Program-made: the position numbers and the translations under genes
The notes under the pieces: model-generated
Database searches by the model: none
Told to the model about the DNA's origin: nothing
Seen by the model: only the letters and a program-made list of their open reading frames with translations
Assembly (NCBI RefSeq): GCF_013426205.1
Contig: NC_089424.1
Span: 248,001 to 312,000 of the forward strand
From: Metarhizium brunneum
Lineage: Eukaryota > Ascomycota > Sordariomycetes > Hypocreales > Clavicipitaceae
Reading direction: 5' to 3'
Length of the DNA: 64,000 nt
Shown: positions 34,891-46,197 of the stretch, in pieces
How positions within the stretch are numbered: position 1 is the stretch's first letter
Layout of the letters: every line of letters starts with the position of its first letter

Positions 34891-36666
34891 TCACGCCCCG
34901 TGAATCCATCTTCCCATCCACACCTTATTCAGCTTCTTTGCCTCATCAACCATGCCTAGCTCCAGCAACAGCTGCACCGAACCCCGAACCGCCGAGTGCA
35001 ACGACGAGCTAATCCACGCGTGCGTCGGGGCCGTGTGCTCGCCAATAAAGATGGTGTTGTGCTCGGTGCGGTGATACGACGGAATGTACAGCCGATGCTG
35101 CTCAACATTGGGTCGACACCACGACGTCGCCGAGTGCTCGTCCTGCAGCCAGCAGAGCTTCTCATAGTCGCCCGTGTACAGACGCCGTGCCTCTTCGCCG
35201 TGCAGGCTGACAATGGCATCCAGCACCATGCCCACGTACTCCTCGTCCGGAAGGCTGACGAACCGATCGCTCCAGTCGCCTCCGCGGTACTGCGTAATAA
35301 GCCCCGGACGGCTCTCGTTCAGCCCATAGCTGGGATAGTACAGCGCTCCCATAGCCGCGCTCGCGGGTTGAGAGTAACCGCCAAAGATGGGCCGCTCGCC
35401 CTTCTCCCAGAACCGTTCCTTGAACAGAAGCGCCACCTTGCAGGCTGATTTGAACCGGAGGCCGTGCTCGCCCATGGCCCTCCTGAGAGTCGACGAGAAT
35501 TTGGGCAGGTCCATCAGCCGCGTCATGGTAAATGGGAGCGTCATGATGGTGTAGTCGTACTCCTTGGATTCGTACGTGTGGTTCGCCGCGCTGGGATACC
35601 AGGAAAGCCGCGTCCGGAGGCCGCCTTTGCCGTCGCCGACAGACTCCAGCTTTCTGATCTTGCGGTTGAAAATCACCCTGTCCTGCACATGGGGCGTAAA
35701 GGCGTCGGACAGCCGGTTGAAGCCCCCGTCGACACACTTCCACTCCGTCTCGCCAAAGGCGCCGCGTCCGCCATCCTGTGCCAAGTTGGAGTTGTGCACC
35801 ATCTCGTCCCAAAACACCTCATAGTCCGTGTCGGTGGCAATAGCATCTGTGACGTTCTCGCTGGCGTGAAACCGGTGCCGCATCATCCCTTGCTCGCTCC
35901 AATCGTCAAGATTCTCCTCCATTGCCTTCTCGTGTGCCCGCCAGATATCGCGCTGGATCTCACGCAGGCGCGTCTCATTCTTGAGTATGCCATTCATGGC
36001 ACTCTTGGTGCCATTATACTCGGCGCTGTTCATTGGCGCCGGAGTCGCCAGCTTGGGGTTCGCCGCGATGTCTCCTCGGGTTGGAATCCTCCCATCGGGA
36101 TGACGGCCGGTTCCTCTGGCAAGAAGCTCATTGGGATGGTGCTGCAGCCAAGGAATAAAGTCGACCTTCCACTTTGTGTCATTCTTGTTGAGTTTATTCA
36201 ACCACTCTGCCAACTGGAAGGTCATGCGGTGGTCTGTGTATTCGTGTGTCGTGTTATCACTCCTGTACTTGACCGAATATGGCAACCTCATGGGCCCCAT
36301 TTCTGCCCATTCTTGCGTGCCACCGACATATTCCGTTCTGAAACGGCCGCCGATTCGATCGCTAGCTTCGATTATCTCCCAGCTATGCACACCAATACTG
36401 TCGAGCATGAGCCCAGTTGCGAGACCAGAGATGCCGGCCCCGACGATTGCGATTGTGACATTTGGGCGGCGCGCAATCGACGTTCCGTTGATGGCTGCTA
36501 CATCTTCAAACCAGGCGCCTATGGCATCAAAGTTCTCTAGCAGCGCGGGCTTGTGTGACGAGCCATGGGTATGCTGTTGGTTGGCGGGATGACCAAGGAC
36601 GGGCGTCAGTGTAAGTAGAGTCACGGCTGACGCGAGATGCCTGAAACTGGGTACCCCGAGCAACAT
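34891..36666 (-). CDS. Secreted L-amino-acid oxidase (flavin amine oxidase)
   Basis: A single exon encodes 591 residues. A signal peptide covers about residues 1-25. The FAD fingerprint VGAGISGL is at 75-82, followed by the second dinucleotide segment IIEASDRIGGRFRT and, at the C terminus, the FAD-binding FIGEHTAPTHAWISSSLHSAVRG block. The spacing fits the amine-oxidase family (PF01593), L-amino-acid oxidase branch. It oxidatively deaminates L-amino acids to keto acids, releasing ammonia and hydrogen peroxide outside the cell. The ATG at 36666 is used because the in-frame codons before it give no signal peptide. Several N-glycosylation sites are present. It is divergent from the secreted amidase at 37567, so the two may share an approximately 900-bp promoter. 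Confidence 0.93.
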   Translation of the reverse strand: MLLGVPSFRHLASAVTLLTLTPVLGHPANQQHTHGSSHKPALLENFDAIGAWFEDVAAINGTSIARRPNVTIAIVGAGISGLATGLMLDSIGVHSWEIIEASDRIGGRFRTEYVGGTQEWAEMGPMRLPYSVKYRSDNTTHEYTDHRMTFQLAEWLNKLNKNDTKWKVDFIPWLQHHPNELLARGTGRHPDGRIPTRGDIAANPKLATPAPMNSAEYNGTKSAMNGILKNETRLREIQRDIWRAHEKAMEENLDDWSEQGMMRHRFHASENVTDAIATDTDYEVFWDEMVHNSNLAQDGGRGAFGETEWKCVDGGFNRLSDAFTPHVQDRVIFNRKIRKLESVGDGKGGLRTRLSWYPSAANHTYESKEYDYTIMTLPFTMTRLMDLPKFSSTLRRAMGEHGLRFKSACKVALLFKERFWEKGERPIFGGYSQPASAAMGALYYPSYGLNESRPGLITQYRGGDWSDRFVSLPDEEYVGMVLDAIVSLHGEEARRLYTGDYEKLCWLQDEHSATSWCRPNVEQHRLYIPSYHRTEHNTIFIGEHTAPTHAWISSSLHSAVRGSVQLLLELGMVDEAKKLNKVWMGRWIHGA

Positions 36667-37566
36667 TTTGCCTATGTCGTCGTTCCTTGGAACTAAACGA
36701 CTTGGTTGAGATGGCGATCTTGTCGGACTGGCATCATGTTGTGAATGAGCAGCATGGCTCTTCAAGTCTGCTTATATATTTATTCGACTACAGATCTTGT
36801 TTAACCAACCACCACGCTGGATTACTGCCGTAATCGCAAAACGAAATGATAGTACTTCTTGTCGGGTCCTCGGAGTTTGTTGGCGCATGCAATAAAGGCG
36901 CATACATTCCTCAACGTCGTGCCATTCACCTTGATGGTTACGTTGCTGACGGCACAATTACACAGCCGAGACTTGCTGATGAGCCGCGGGACTACCCCAG
37001 AGCGTTGTTGCACAGTGATTCGCTCCTGCGTTGTACAAAGCTCTTTTGTGAAGGAGTTGACGGAAGCTGTTTTGTCAAATTGGCCTCTGGAGCAGCGGCT
37101 AGTTACAGTGTAGATGACGGCATTCATATTGATCGATATTGGCAAACAGTCATGTCAATCTGATAATGACACTTCTGATGGCTAAGAAGCGATGGAATCT
37201 CACTTGTCCTGTTCTAGACGTGTTTAAACAGCCACCTCGCTAATGCTCATGAATAATCACGCACCATCACCATGAAGTCGCTATGCGCAATTTCTTTCTG
37301 GGGCTTTGCAGAACATCAAGGTGCTTTTGTGTCTCTCAGGGTGTTCAGCTCTGTGGAGATGGCCGTCTGGTCTTATCTTGCACGCACGATGTAACTGCGG
37401 TGAACAGCCCAAGCAAGGATTTTTATCCAAAGATTTTATATCTCAGTGTACGGGGTAGTATCGAAAATATCGTGGTGTGAGTAGGTGCACCCATTTCTCG
37501 TCTGATGTCATTCGTAAATCGGCTGCTTCCGGCAATCATTGATCCTTTGCAACATTCTGTGGCAAC
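36667..37566. promoter_or_regulatory. Bidirectional promoter of L-amino-acid oxidase and amidase
   Basis: Nine hundred base pairs between two divergent secreted nitrogen-acquiring enzymes. A TATATAA box on the minus strand (36773-36779) lies about 107 bp from the oxidase ATG. Shared nitrogen or amino-acid control is plausible, and GATA-type sites are the obvious thing to look for. No gene is called. Confidence 0.4.
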
Positions 37567-39685
37567 ATGAAGCACCACGACCCAGCCATGTTGCGAGTAC
37601 AGTGTTGGCAGTTGGTTGCTTTGGCAATGCTTTTGGCTGTTTCATCAACGAGAGAGGCTCACGTTCGCATCACTGGCCTCACGCTGCAGTTGAACAACGT
37701 GCCGTATTATGTGCCGCCGCAGTCAATTGGTGTGATCCCTCAGCCGGCAAACAACTCCAAGGCACGCGACTTTGATCTTGTTCCCATCACCGTGGTGACG
37801 TCAAATTATGGAAAATTTGGACAAGATGAGCTTGAGAATACAACTACAGAATTTTCTGGCATTGATGACGTTTTTCAAGATGGATTCCTTCAGGGTGCGC
37901 CTATCATTTGCAAAACAAAAAAGAAAGAAAAAGAAAGGCACAAACTAAGAAAAAGCCCGGCTGATGGAATCTATAGGCATCTACATCCAGAGTACGACGA
38001 CGGAAGGGAGCCGTTTTTGCGACGCCGCCCTGAGGAACTGCGTTGATGTAAGTGCTTCTACCTTGGACGACAGCAGTCCCAGCATTCCCGACGGACCGTA
38101 CTTTATGTCAAGCTCGGGGTCTATATTCCAGGGATACCGGCTGTATTCCGATACGCAGGGATCATTCAGCGAAACCACGGTGCCGGACGGCAACGGGGGT
38201 TTTACAGTCCTGCCGGCGAATATTCCCGGACAATCGCTAGCTGTTGCGGTCCCATCCCGGTTATACTTCCAACGCACGCCCGAGAAGCCACTGGCTGGTG
38301 TGCGTCTCGGGGTCAAGGACATATATGATTTGAAAGGAGTCAAGACGTCGAATGGTAACCGGGCTTGGTATAACCACTATGAGGCCGCAGACGCAACCGC
38401 TCCGGCGGTGCAGAACCTCATTGATGCGGGTGCCATTGTCGTGGGCAAAATGAAGACGAGCCAGTTTGCCAATGGGGAGACGGCAACTGCCGACTGGGTA
38501 GATTACCACTCGCCATTTAATCCCAGAGGGGATGGCTACCAAGATGGGTCGTCGTCGTCTACAGGACCGGCTTCCGGAGAAGGTCTGCCAGAAGCCCATC
38601 ATTAGTGACTGACTGGTTGTGTTTTCACTGACAGCACATGTAGCTTCATACCCGTGGCTAGATATTACACTCGGCTCCGACACTGGTGGCAGCATAAGGA
38701 GCCCAAGCCAAGCGCAAGGACTATACGGAAACAGGCCATGTGAGTAGTATTTAGGAGAAAAAGGCAGACGGTTACAAACTAACGACGGGCTGCAGCTCAT
38801 GGATTAGTCTCCATGAACCGTGTCATGCCGCTCGCACCAGAGTATGACACGGCCGGAATCTTTGCAAGAGACCCTCGTCTCTGGGCCGCGACGGCGCAAG
38901 CGCTCTACCTCGACAACATTACCCTGACGAGCAGGTACCCAAGCTCGGTGCTCGCCGTCGGCTTCCCAACCAACTCGTCCACCAGATACGACGCCTTGCT
39001 GAGCAATTTCCTCCAAAACCTGACTCGCTTTCTGTCGGCCAGCGTAACGCCGTACAATGTCGAAGAGTCGTGGAAAGCAGACATGCCGCACGAGCCACCA
39101 CTCCCGACTCTGCTCAACAACACATACGAGCTCCTGACGGCAAAGCAGCAGGCAAAGCTCGTCCGGGACGTATTCGTGCCCGACTACGCGCGCGTCCACG
39201 ACGGCCGCCTCCCGCACGTGGACCCGAGCCCGCTGCAGAGATGGGCCCTGGGAGACTCGAATCCCAGCACGACGGAGCAGGTCGTGGCCGCCAAGACCAA
39301 GTTCATGGACTGGTTCAACGCGAAGCAGCTGCCGCGCGACGCGGCCACGTGCTCCCGCCACATCCTCGTCTACGTGCCGCGACGGCCGGCGCCCAAGTAC
39401 CGCGACACGTACCTCGGCGGGCCGTCGCGGCCGTTTCCCTTTTCCGCGACGCGCCTCTCGGTCTACAGCGGCGCGCCGGACGTGGTGCTGCCCATTGGCG
39501 AGGTGGCCTACGAGTCGGCGGTGACGGGGCGCGCCGAGGTGCTGCCCGTGTCGGTGGACGTCATGGCCGCCCGGGGGTGCGACGGCGTCCTCTTCTCCCT
39601 CGTGCGGGATCTACACGCCGCGGGGGTGCTGGCCACGGTCAAGACGGGGAGGAGCATCGTGGACGGTGGGCAGATTCTTTACTAA
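37567..39685 (+). CDS. Secreted amidase (amidase signature family)
   Basis: Four exons (37567-37894, 37977-38582, 38644-38739, 38796-39685) encode 639 residues. A hydrophobic segment at residues 12-27 forms the signal peptide; the second ATG (37588) may also be used. The amidase signature triad is present: Lys223 in [10 protein letters not shown], a Ser in [11 protein letters not shown] (about 304), and nucleophile Ser328 in [12 protein letters not shown], spanning two exon joins. About 200 residues precede the core, longer than most amidases, with a possible independent N-terminal domain. It would hydrolyse amide bonds, likely extracellular. Donor sites GTGCGC and GTCTGC are weak but needed to keep frame. 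It converges with the P450 at 39868. Confidence 0.87.
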
Positions 39686-39867
39686 GAGCATACGTTCGCT
39701 AGAGTTCATGTACATAGCTTCCTCATCATGATGGTACAAGTAGATTATTTGCACCGCGTCGTGTCTCGTCACGAGCTGCGGCTTACATGCTTGGGTGCGT
39801 TACACCAGTGCCTTTTTTTTTTGTCTTTTTTTGCTTCCATGTCCCCGCCACCCGGCTGTGTCACGGC

Positions 39868-41571
39868 CTACTCGGCGAAATGGAGGCGGAGCTTGACCCC
39901 GTCGGCCGGGCAGTTGGTCAGGGTGAGGCCGTGCTTGACGGGGCCCGCGGCCGAGCCGTCGAGGACGTCGATGCGCTGGAGCATGCGGACCAGGACGTAG
40001 GCGATTTCCGTGAGGGCAAACTGCTGGCCGATGCAGATCCGCGGCCCGCCGTTGAAGGGGAGGTAGTCCCAGCCGGGCTTGCGCGATTCCCAGCGCTCCG
40101 GCTTGAAGACGTCGCAGTCGTCTCCCCACAGGTCCTTGCGGCGGTGCATGATGAAGACCTAGGGGAAATGTGTCAGTACGCTTGAGAGGACAGGGGACAA
40201 GGGGCAGCATGGCATCAACTTACAGAGTAGCCGACGTCGGTCCCCTTGGGCACAAAGATGGGCGAGCGGCCGTCGTCGCCGCCGCCGGTGGGCAGCGTCG
40301 TGTCGGTCAGGGCGGTGCGCACATTCATGGGCACGACGGGGTACAGCCGCAGGGCCTCGTTGATGCACCACTGCAGGTACTGGCAGCTCTTCATGCGCTC
40401 AAAGCTGATGTCGCGCGGGCGGTCGTAGGTGCCGAACTCGTCGACGACAATCTGCCGCAGCCGCTTGTAGATGGGCTCGTAGCGCTTGTCGGCCAGCGTG
40501 TGGAAGAACCAGCCCAGCAGCGAGGCCGTCGTGTCGCGGCCGGCCAGCAGGATATTCAGCAGCTGGGAGCGCAGCTCGGCCGGGTCCTGCGTCTGCTCGG
40601 CCAGCGCGTGCAGGAAGACGTAGTGGTCCGACGCCGCCTGCTTCTCGCCCGGCCGGTTGGTCATGGCCTTTTGCACAAAGTAGTCGACAAACTTGTGGAC
40701 GCGCTCGACCATGCGGTGGAACTCGGGCGTGTGCATGAGCCAGTAGTTGTGGCCGAGGCGCGCGGCAATGGCCAGGATGTACTGCGAGCGGTCGAAGGCG
40801 TAGGCGAAGCTGTCGTCGTCCTTGCCGCTGTTGGTGATGTCGGTCTGCTGGTCCAGCTGGCTGTTGACGCTCTCGCCAAACAGGAACTCGGTGGCCGAGT
40901 CGAGCGTCAGCCGGAAGAAGAGCACCTGCAGGTCGACGGTGCCGGTCCAGCCGTCGCTCCCCAGGTGCCGGTTCAGCACCGTCATCATGTTCTGGACGTG
41001 CGCCTCCTCGAGGTCCAGGTCGCTGACCTGGCTGCGCACGAACTGGGGGCGGAGGAGGGCGCGCGAGTGCTCCCATTGCTTGCCGTTGGCGGCGAACTGG
41101 ACGGCAAGACGAGAGTCAGCGTTGAACCGTCAAGACAAGACGAGCGGACTTGAGACTTACAATGCCGTTGCCGAGGAGCGGCCGGAAGTTGTCGGTGCGG
41201 TTCACGCCCAGGCCAAAGTCTTTAAACTTGAGCGCCAGCATGGCCTGGATGTTTTGCGGATCCGACGTGAAGATGATCTTCTTGAAGAATGGCGTCACGA
41301 GGCTCGTCGTGCCGACCTGCCGGCCCTCGCGCTCGTTGAGCTTCTCAAACTGCTCCTGGACAAACTGCGGGAAGCGCTTCTCCTTGGAGGCCTTTGCGCC
41401 GCGGTACATGGCCACGATGCCGCTGGGCTCCGTCGACGGCGCCTGGATGGGCGGCTTGCACCCGAGCTTCTTGGCCATGGCCCGGTGACGCTGCCTCGTC
41501 TGCACGGCGTTGATGAGCATGACGACGACGGCGGCCCCGAGGGCAATGCCGACCAGGACGGTGACTTGCAT
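39868..41571 (-). CDS. Cytochrome P450, CYP52-like (second copy)
   Basis: Three exons (41571-41161, 41096-40224, 40158-39868) encode 524 residues. An N-terminal membrane helix covers residues 3-22. Conserved parts: FAANGKQWEHSRALLRPQF, the I-helix AGRDTTASLLGW, ExxR in INEALRLYP, and heme loop [13 protein letters not shown] with Cys at about 470. Introns differ in number and position from the other CYP52-like gene in this window, so the two are not a recent tandem duplicate. It is an ER monooxygenase, inferred omega-hydroxylation of alkanes or fatty acids. Its 3' end is only 182 bp from the convergent amidase. Confidence 0.92.
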
Positions 41572-42621
41572 GGCTGTGAGCCTGTGAGTTCAATGTTGGC
41601 ACTCAAGTTGGGAGTCTTGGGACAGTCTGCTTCTTGCCTACGAGCTGTCAAGTTGGTACATGTAACATTGAATGCTTCTACGAGAGGGGACGGCCAATGT
41701 GACGACTGCGGGCTGGGGCCCTTGTTCTATTGTAGTTTTTGGGATCCCATGCGGAGCGTCGGGAGAACTGACGACGCCAGTCTCCAGACATGGTCATTCG
41801 AGGCCGTGTTTCTGCCGTTTCCTGAACCCACAGAACCCATCGGCGCTGGACCACCGGGGTTGCGGGCTCCTGTCCCCGAGTTGCTTGCTGTATAAACCCC
41901 TGACGCCTGAAAGCCCCGTCTCCAAATGCTGGTTCAAATGTTAGCGCAGGGCCCCATAGACTCATCATTCCGTTACCCCGACCAGTCTGACGGCACGGCC
42001 TCGGAGTGCTCGGGCGTCATTGCGCCGTTCCCGTGCCCCTGTTTTGGGTTTAGAGTTGCTGTCGACAGAAACGGACGTGGCGTGGCTCGGATGACGAGGT
42101 CTAAACGCAGTCGTCGTGACTCGTCAACCCCTCTCATGATGCCCGGAAATAGAACCCAGGCCACCCCCGCATTGTCGCCGCGTGAGAAAACCCAACCCAG
42201 GCACGACGTTCCCATGTGGTCTGTCCGATGACAATTCGCGGGCCTGTGAGTCGGTGCGTCGGGAGATGAACATGGCGTCAAAATCACATGCCAATCACCC
42301 ACCAAGCTACTAGACACGACATCACATCATACCCCCTGCTATTGTCAATTGATTACTAACCTGGCTCTTCTAACAACTTATTATGGGTTAGAGCGCAATA
42401 GACCCCAATGACTCCGATGTCACTCTTGCTTCTTCACGTCCAGGTTGCCGCACAGGTGAAGCGATGCCGACCGCCGCTTGGGTAGTCACACCGACGTCAT
42501 ATTGATGGTATTGAGTATTGAGGCGCCTTTTCTTCGTCGCTGCCCTAGTCATGCCCAACCGGCTTGCCATAATTGCCATTTCTCATGGTACGGTACAAAT
42601 GTCCATCCAGTCACAGTCTGT
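41572..42621. other. Intergenic
   Basis: About 1.05 kb that holds the P450 promoter and the 3' flank of the kinase-like gene. No gene is visible. Confidence 0.45.
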
Positions 42622-43908
42622 TCAAACTCCGTTCGGTTCTTCACCCACTGGGGGCATGCCGACTTCCTTGCCTGCATCTCCTTTGAGAGCTTCCCCCAGC
42701 CGGTAGCTCGCTGGCCTCCCCCAGTCCCAATATGGCTCGCCCATCTGGTCCAGCTCTTTCCGGATCAAAACTGGAACAGGCTTCATCTCCTTTCCAGTAA
42801 CTTCTCCATTGGGGCCATAATTCAGCACTGGTCCCAATGGGGGCTTGGGCATCCACGGCCACTGTACCCACGTATCCCTAGGTTTAAACTCCTTGCCCTT
42901 TCTTGCTGTGACCCACGCATCCAAGGCACTCCGAAATGCTTGAACATCACTGTCCAGCTTCACCTCAGGGTGTTTTAGCCACTCTGTTTGTAGGAGCGCT
43001 TCGGCATTTTGTTCCTTGTGAGGAACCTCACGAAAATGCTCATCTAGAGTGATAATCTCGTACAAGGTAAAAATTACACCCTTAATATCATCCCGATCGG
43101 GCGTATAGTGCTTGTCAATCATGATTGAGTAGTTAAAGTCAAAGATTCGAAGATTATCTTCTTCTTCATCAATCACTATATTTCGCGGTGCGATGTCCTG
43201 ATGCATAATGCCGTACTGGTAGTTCAGGTCATCTACCACAGATAAGAGCTGGTAAAACCACCGAAGACGAAAAGGCCTAGTTGTAGCGTTGTTGTCTTTG
43301 AGTGTACCACCAGGGATGAATAAAGTGGTAAACCCGACAATCCCACCAGTTGCATTAAGCACGACAGAATCGAACGGGACAATGTGTGGATGATCGCGAG
43401 GTAAGCGGCTCCAACTATTCAGTTCATACCAAGTTCGAAACATGCCATTCTCCATAAACCAGTACTTGAACACGGCGGATATTTTCGTGTTACTAATACA
43501 CGGAGTTCCTGGGCATGATACTAGATCGACTTGAGGGGCTAGTCGGTCGAGCTCGGTCAGGCTTTGCAAGGAGACCGTCTTAATGGGAAATGGAAGCTCC
43601 AAGGCAGCCAATGGATGGCAGTTGACATACCAGGTCACATCGTCTTCCTGGTTCATAGACATGGTAATAGGCCCATCTGGTTCTGAGAAGTGAATTCCGT
43701 AAACGCCATCGCCAAGTTGGTCAACATGTTTTTGGAGCTGTGCCATACAAATATCCTCTGTATCCTCGACATGTTGAACTGGAGCTGGCGGAGCATATGT
43801 GACTGAGAAATGCCTCCGCTGGTCCAGATCGGTAATATGCCACGTGTACGGGCCGCCAGTGAGCAAGTTGCCTGACCCTGCCCAGAGCCGCTCTTTGGGC
43901 TCGATCAT
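42622..43908 (-). CDS. Protein-kinase-like protein with divergent catalytic motifs
   Basis: A single exon encodes 428 residues. The kinase fold is recognisable: a candidate beta-3 lysine at 148 (SAVFKYW), hinge-like FIPGGTL, the catalytic-loop motif HQDIAPRN at 236-243 with its Asp (consensus HRDxxxxN), and IFDFN at 255-259 where the usual motif is DFG. No glycine-rich loop is evident, and the first 130 residues are a separate region. Such families are often expanded in ascomycetes and may be weak kinases or pseudokinases. Base composition is visibly more AT-rich than the neighbouring genes, which may mark transfer or rapid turnover. There is no signal peptide; cellular role unknown. Confidence 0.78.
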   Translation of the reverse strand: MIEPKERLWAGSGNLLTGGPYTWHITDLDQRRHFSVTYAPPAPVQHVEDTEDICMAQLQKHVDQLGDGVYGIHFSEPDGPITMSMNQEDDVTWYVNCHPLAALELPFPIKTVSLQSLTELDRLAPQVDLVSCPGTPCISNTKISAVFKYWFMENGMFRTWYELNSWSRLPRDHPHIVPFDSVVLNATGGIVGFTTLFIPGGTLKDNNATTRPFRLRWFYQLLSVVDDLNYQYGIMHQDIAPRNIVIDEEEDNLRIFDFNYSIMIDKHYTPDRDDIKGVIFTLYEIITLDEHFREVPHKEQNAEALLQTEWLKHPEVKLDSDVQAFRSALDAWVTARKGKEFKPRDTWVQWPWMPKPPLGPVLNYGPNGEVTGKEMKPVPVLIRKELDQMGEPYWDWGRPASYRLGEALKGDAGKEVGMPPVGEEPNGV

Positions 43909-44335
43909 GTTTTGGGTGTTGACAGACAGGAAGAGAAGATTGAATAGAAGAAATAATTAGACGGCTGAGATGAAACAGAGTCCAGGACGTGGGGCAGGTC
44001 TCACATTCAATGTTGGCACCTGAGCTCGAGTTAATCAGCGCTTTCAATGTTGCTTACCCTATGACAACATTAAACGACTTGATTTCGTCGTCATGGACCT
44101 ATGTAGTAAAAGTACGCACTTGTCAACTATCATTGATCCTTGTGGTATGTATTCACTAGCAAGTTGCAGCGTTATTGAATACTCTCTGTATTGTCTATTG
44201 TAGCTACAAAGCCGCGTAAAGAACCTCCTTCGCCCTGTTACGACTTATAAGCATGCATCGTCCACCCATGGCCAGTCACTCGTGAATCATCGATGTCGTT
44301 TCTTGGACTGATACTTCACCCCAATTGGCCAGGAA
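43909..44335. other. Intergenic
   Basis: About 430 bp between the kinase-like start and the oxidase 3' end. Nothing notable is seen. Confidence 0.45.
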
Positions 44336-46197
44336 TTACCTACTCCTGCCTCCAATGTTCCGTGGGCCACCAGGCCCGTCCTCTAAGCCATTTCGCCGGG
44401 GAACGTCTTCTCTCCATCGCCAGTGAGTACGCATGTGAGACGTTGCATTGTCGGCATTGTTAAAGACATCGGCCGCGTGCTGCGTCAAGACCACGTCAGT
44501 AACATGCCAGCTCTCCGGAACGGGCAGGCCTACGTCTCCAAGAACCGGCATGAATTTGGCACCATGTCCGCTGCCGCCGGTGCACACAAAGACGGAATTC
44601 TCGGCGTAATCGGGCACATAATCAATCTGGCGAGTCTATCAGCCACGCGTACTACACGCCTCCTGGCATCTTGAGCAACTGACAACAAACGAGTTGTCCA
44701 GGGAGTCAGTGTACCAGCACAACTTGGTCGTGTCAAAGTCGGCCTTGTCAAACTCCGGCAGGAAGATGGACACGAAGGTCCTGATTGCTTCCTCGGCTTG
44801 TGGCGGAACGGCCTTGCAGTCGTCATACGGTAGAGGAATTGACCATTGACCGTCTTGCGTAAAAGGGACCCCGTCGGGCGCCTTTTCAAAATTGGTAAAC
44901 TACATAATGTCAATAGTTTCAGCAACGTATTCGGCGGATGGACCATCGGGTTGCACGCCACCTTTACACCACGATATCCAATCTTGATAATACCACCAGA
45001 GGTTCTTGGAAACACGTATATACTCCCAGTGTCCTTTCCGTCTTTGGCGCGAGGGGCACTTTTCCAGGTGATTACGGGGAATTTCTCGGGAGAATACTTG
45101 TCCCAAAGGGCTTTGTTTTCAGGGTCGATCTTGAACGTCACCAAGCTGCCGGCGGCGGACTCTAGATGGTAGGAGAGCTTCGATAAGAGCTGCGTCGAGA
45201 ACGAGCCCGCTGCATTCGGTTATTAAGGTTTTGACCGAGATCGGGCAGGAAAAGAAAGAGAAAAAAAGAAAGAAAGAAATAGTCTTCGACTTGCCTGCAA
45301 TGGCGACTACATCTGCCTCGTGAGCTTTGCCATCTTTTGTTTTTAACCCAAGAACCTTGGGTTTGGATCCGTCCACGGTGCTTGTTTTCTCAATAAAGGA
45401 TGCAAAGGCCCCCTCCTCTGGACCAAATACAAACTTGACACCGGCACTCGCAGCCAGCTTGTAGAAATAGTAGCAGGCGGCGCTGCATCTCGTCAGGCCC
45501 CCAAGGGAGTCGAGCACAGCGTCAAAGGTCTCGCGATGCGCGCCGCCTGGAATTTCAAAATCAAGAAGTTTCTCCTCCCAGCCAAGCCTTGCAGCACGTT
45601 CCCGATCACGGGCATCGCTCTTGACAAATTGGGTGTCTCGGAAGCCGTCCCGTTGCATGTTGGCGAGCGTTTCCTTCTCCAAGGCGGCCAACTCGTCGGA
45701 AGGCTGGACACGAAGCATTCCGCATTCCAGAAAGAGTGCGTCACCCAGGCCTTGATTGATTCGTAGCCACGCCTCTCGACTCTCCATGGCCAATCTTTGA
45801 TAATGCAGCTTCTTGCCATAGGAAGCCCGGAACTACTTGATCAGCACCCCGTCGTGACTTTGCATGTCGTGGTCTGGTCTGCCACTTACTATTTTGTTGA
45901 CGTCTACCGAAGCTGCCTGGACCTTGTCGTCTTCATCCGGCTCATATTTGTTCTTGTCGTACTGGTAGCGCTCAAAGACGGTGACACTGTGGCCTTTGGC
46001 CGTGGGCTATGAGTGTGGTTGCATCACAACAGGCGCTGAAGGCCAATGACATACCGCTTTTCTGCAAGCCAATGGCCAGAGACAGGCCGAATATGCCAGC
46101 TATGGGGGTGGTCAGAGAAGAGAAGGTGCTGTCTCACACCTTTGCAAAGGGGGCTCATACCACCGACTACGGCGACGCGCTTCTGTTTCTGCGCCAT
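44336..46197 (-). CDS. FAD-dependent amine oxidase, fructosyl-amino-acid/sarcosine oxidase type
   Basis: Seven exons (46197-46161, 46099-46055, 45993-45890, 45832-45295, 45209-44962, 44899-44684, 44626-44336) encode 492 residues. The first three exons build the FAD fingerprint [12 protein letters not shown] at residues 10-21 and the dinucleotide-end VTVFER. Later segments fit the DAO fold: NKIFRASYG at an exon join, and [20 protein letters not shown] with a WRWRED tail resembling fungal Amadori-type and sarcosine-like oxidases. The reaction is oxidative removal of an amine with release of hydrogen peroxide; glycated amino acids or N-methyl amines are the likely substrates. Intron 4 (45210-45294) has a GC donor (AG/GCAAGT). 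No peroxisomal SKL-type tail is present. It is divergent from a permease 600 bp away. Confidence 0.88.
45210..45294 (-). other. GC-AG intron in the amine oxidase gene
   Basis: Splicing at AG/GCAAGT (donor complement at 45294-45289) and the acceptor GCAG at 45210 restores the frame [17 protein letters not shown] donor in the same region would put the downstream exon in a frame that stops early. This matches the known minor GC-AG class, and the donor hexamer is its exact consensus. Confidence 0.6.
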
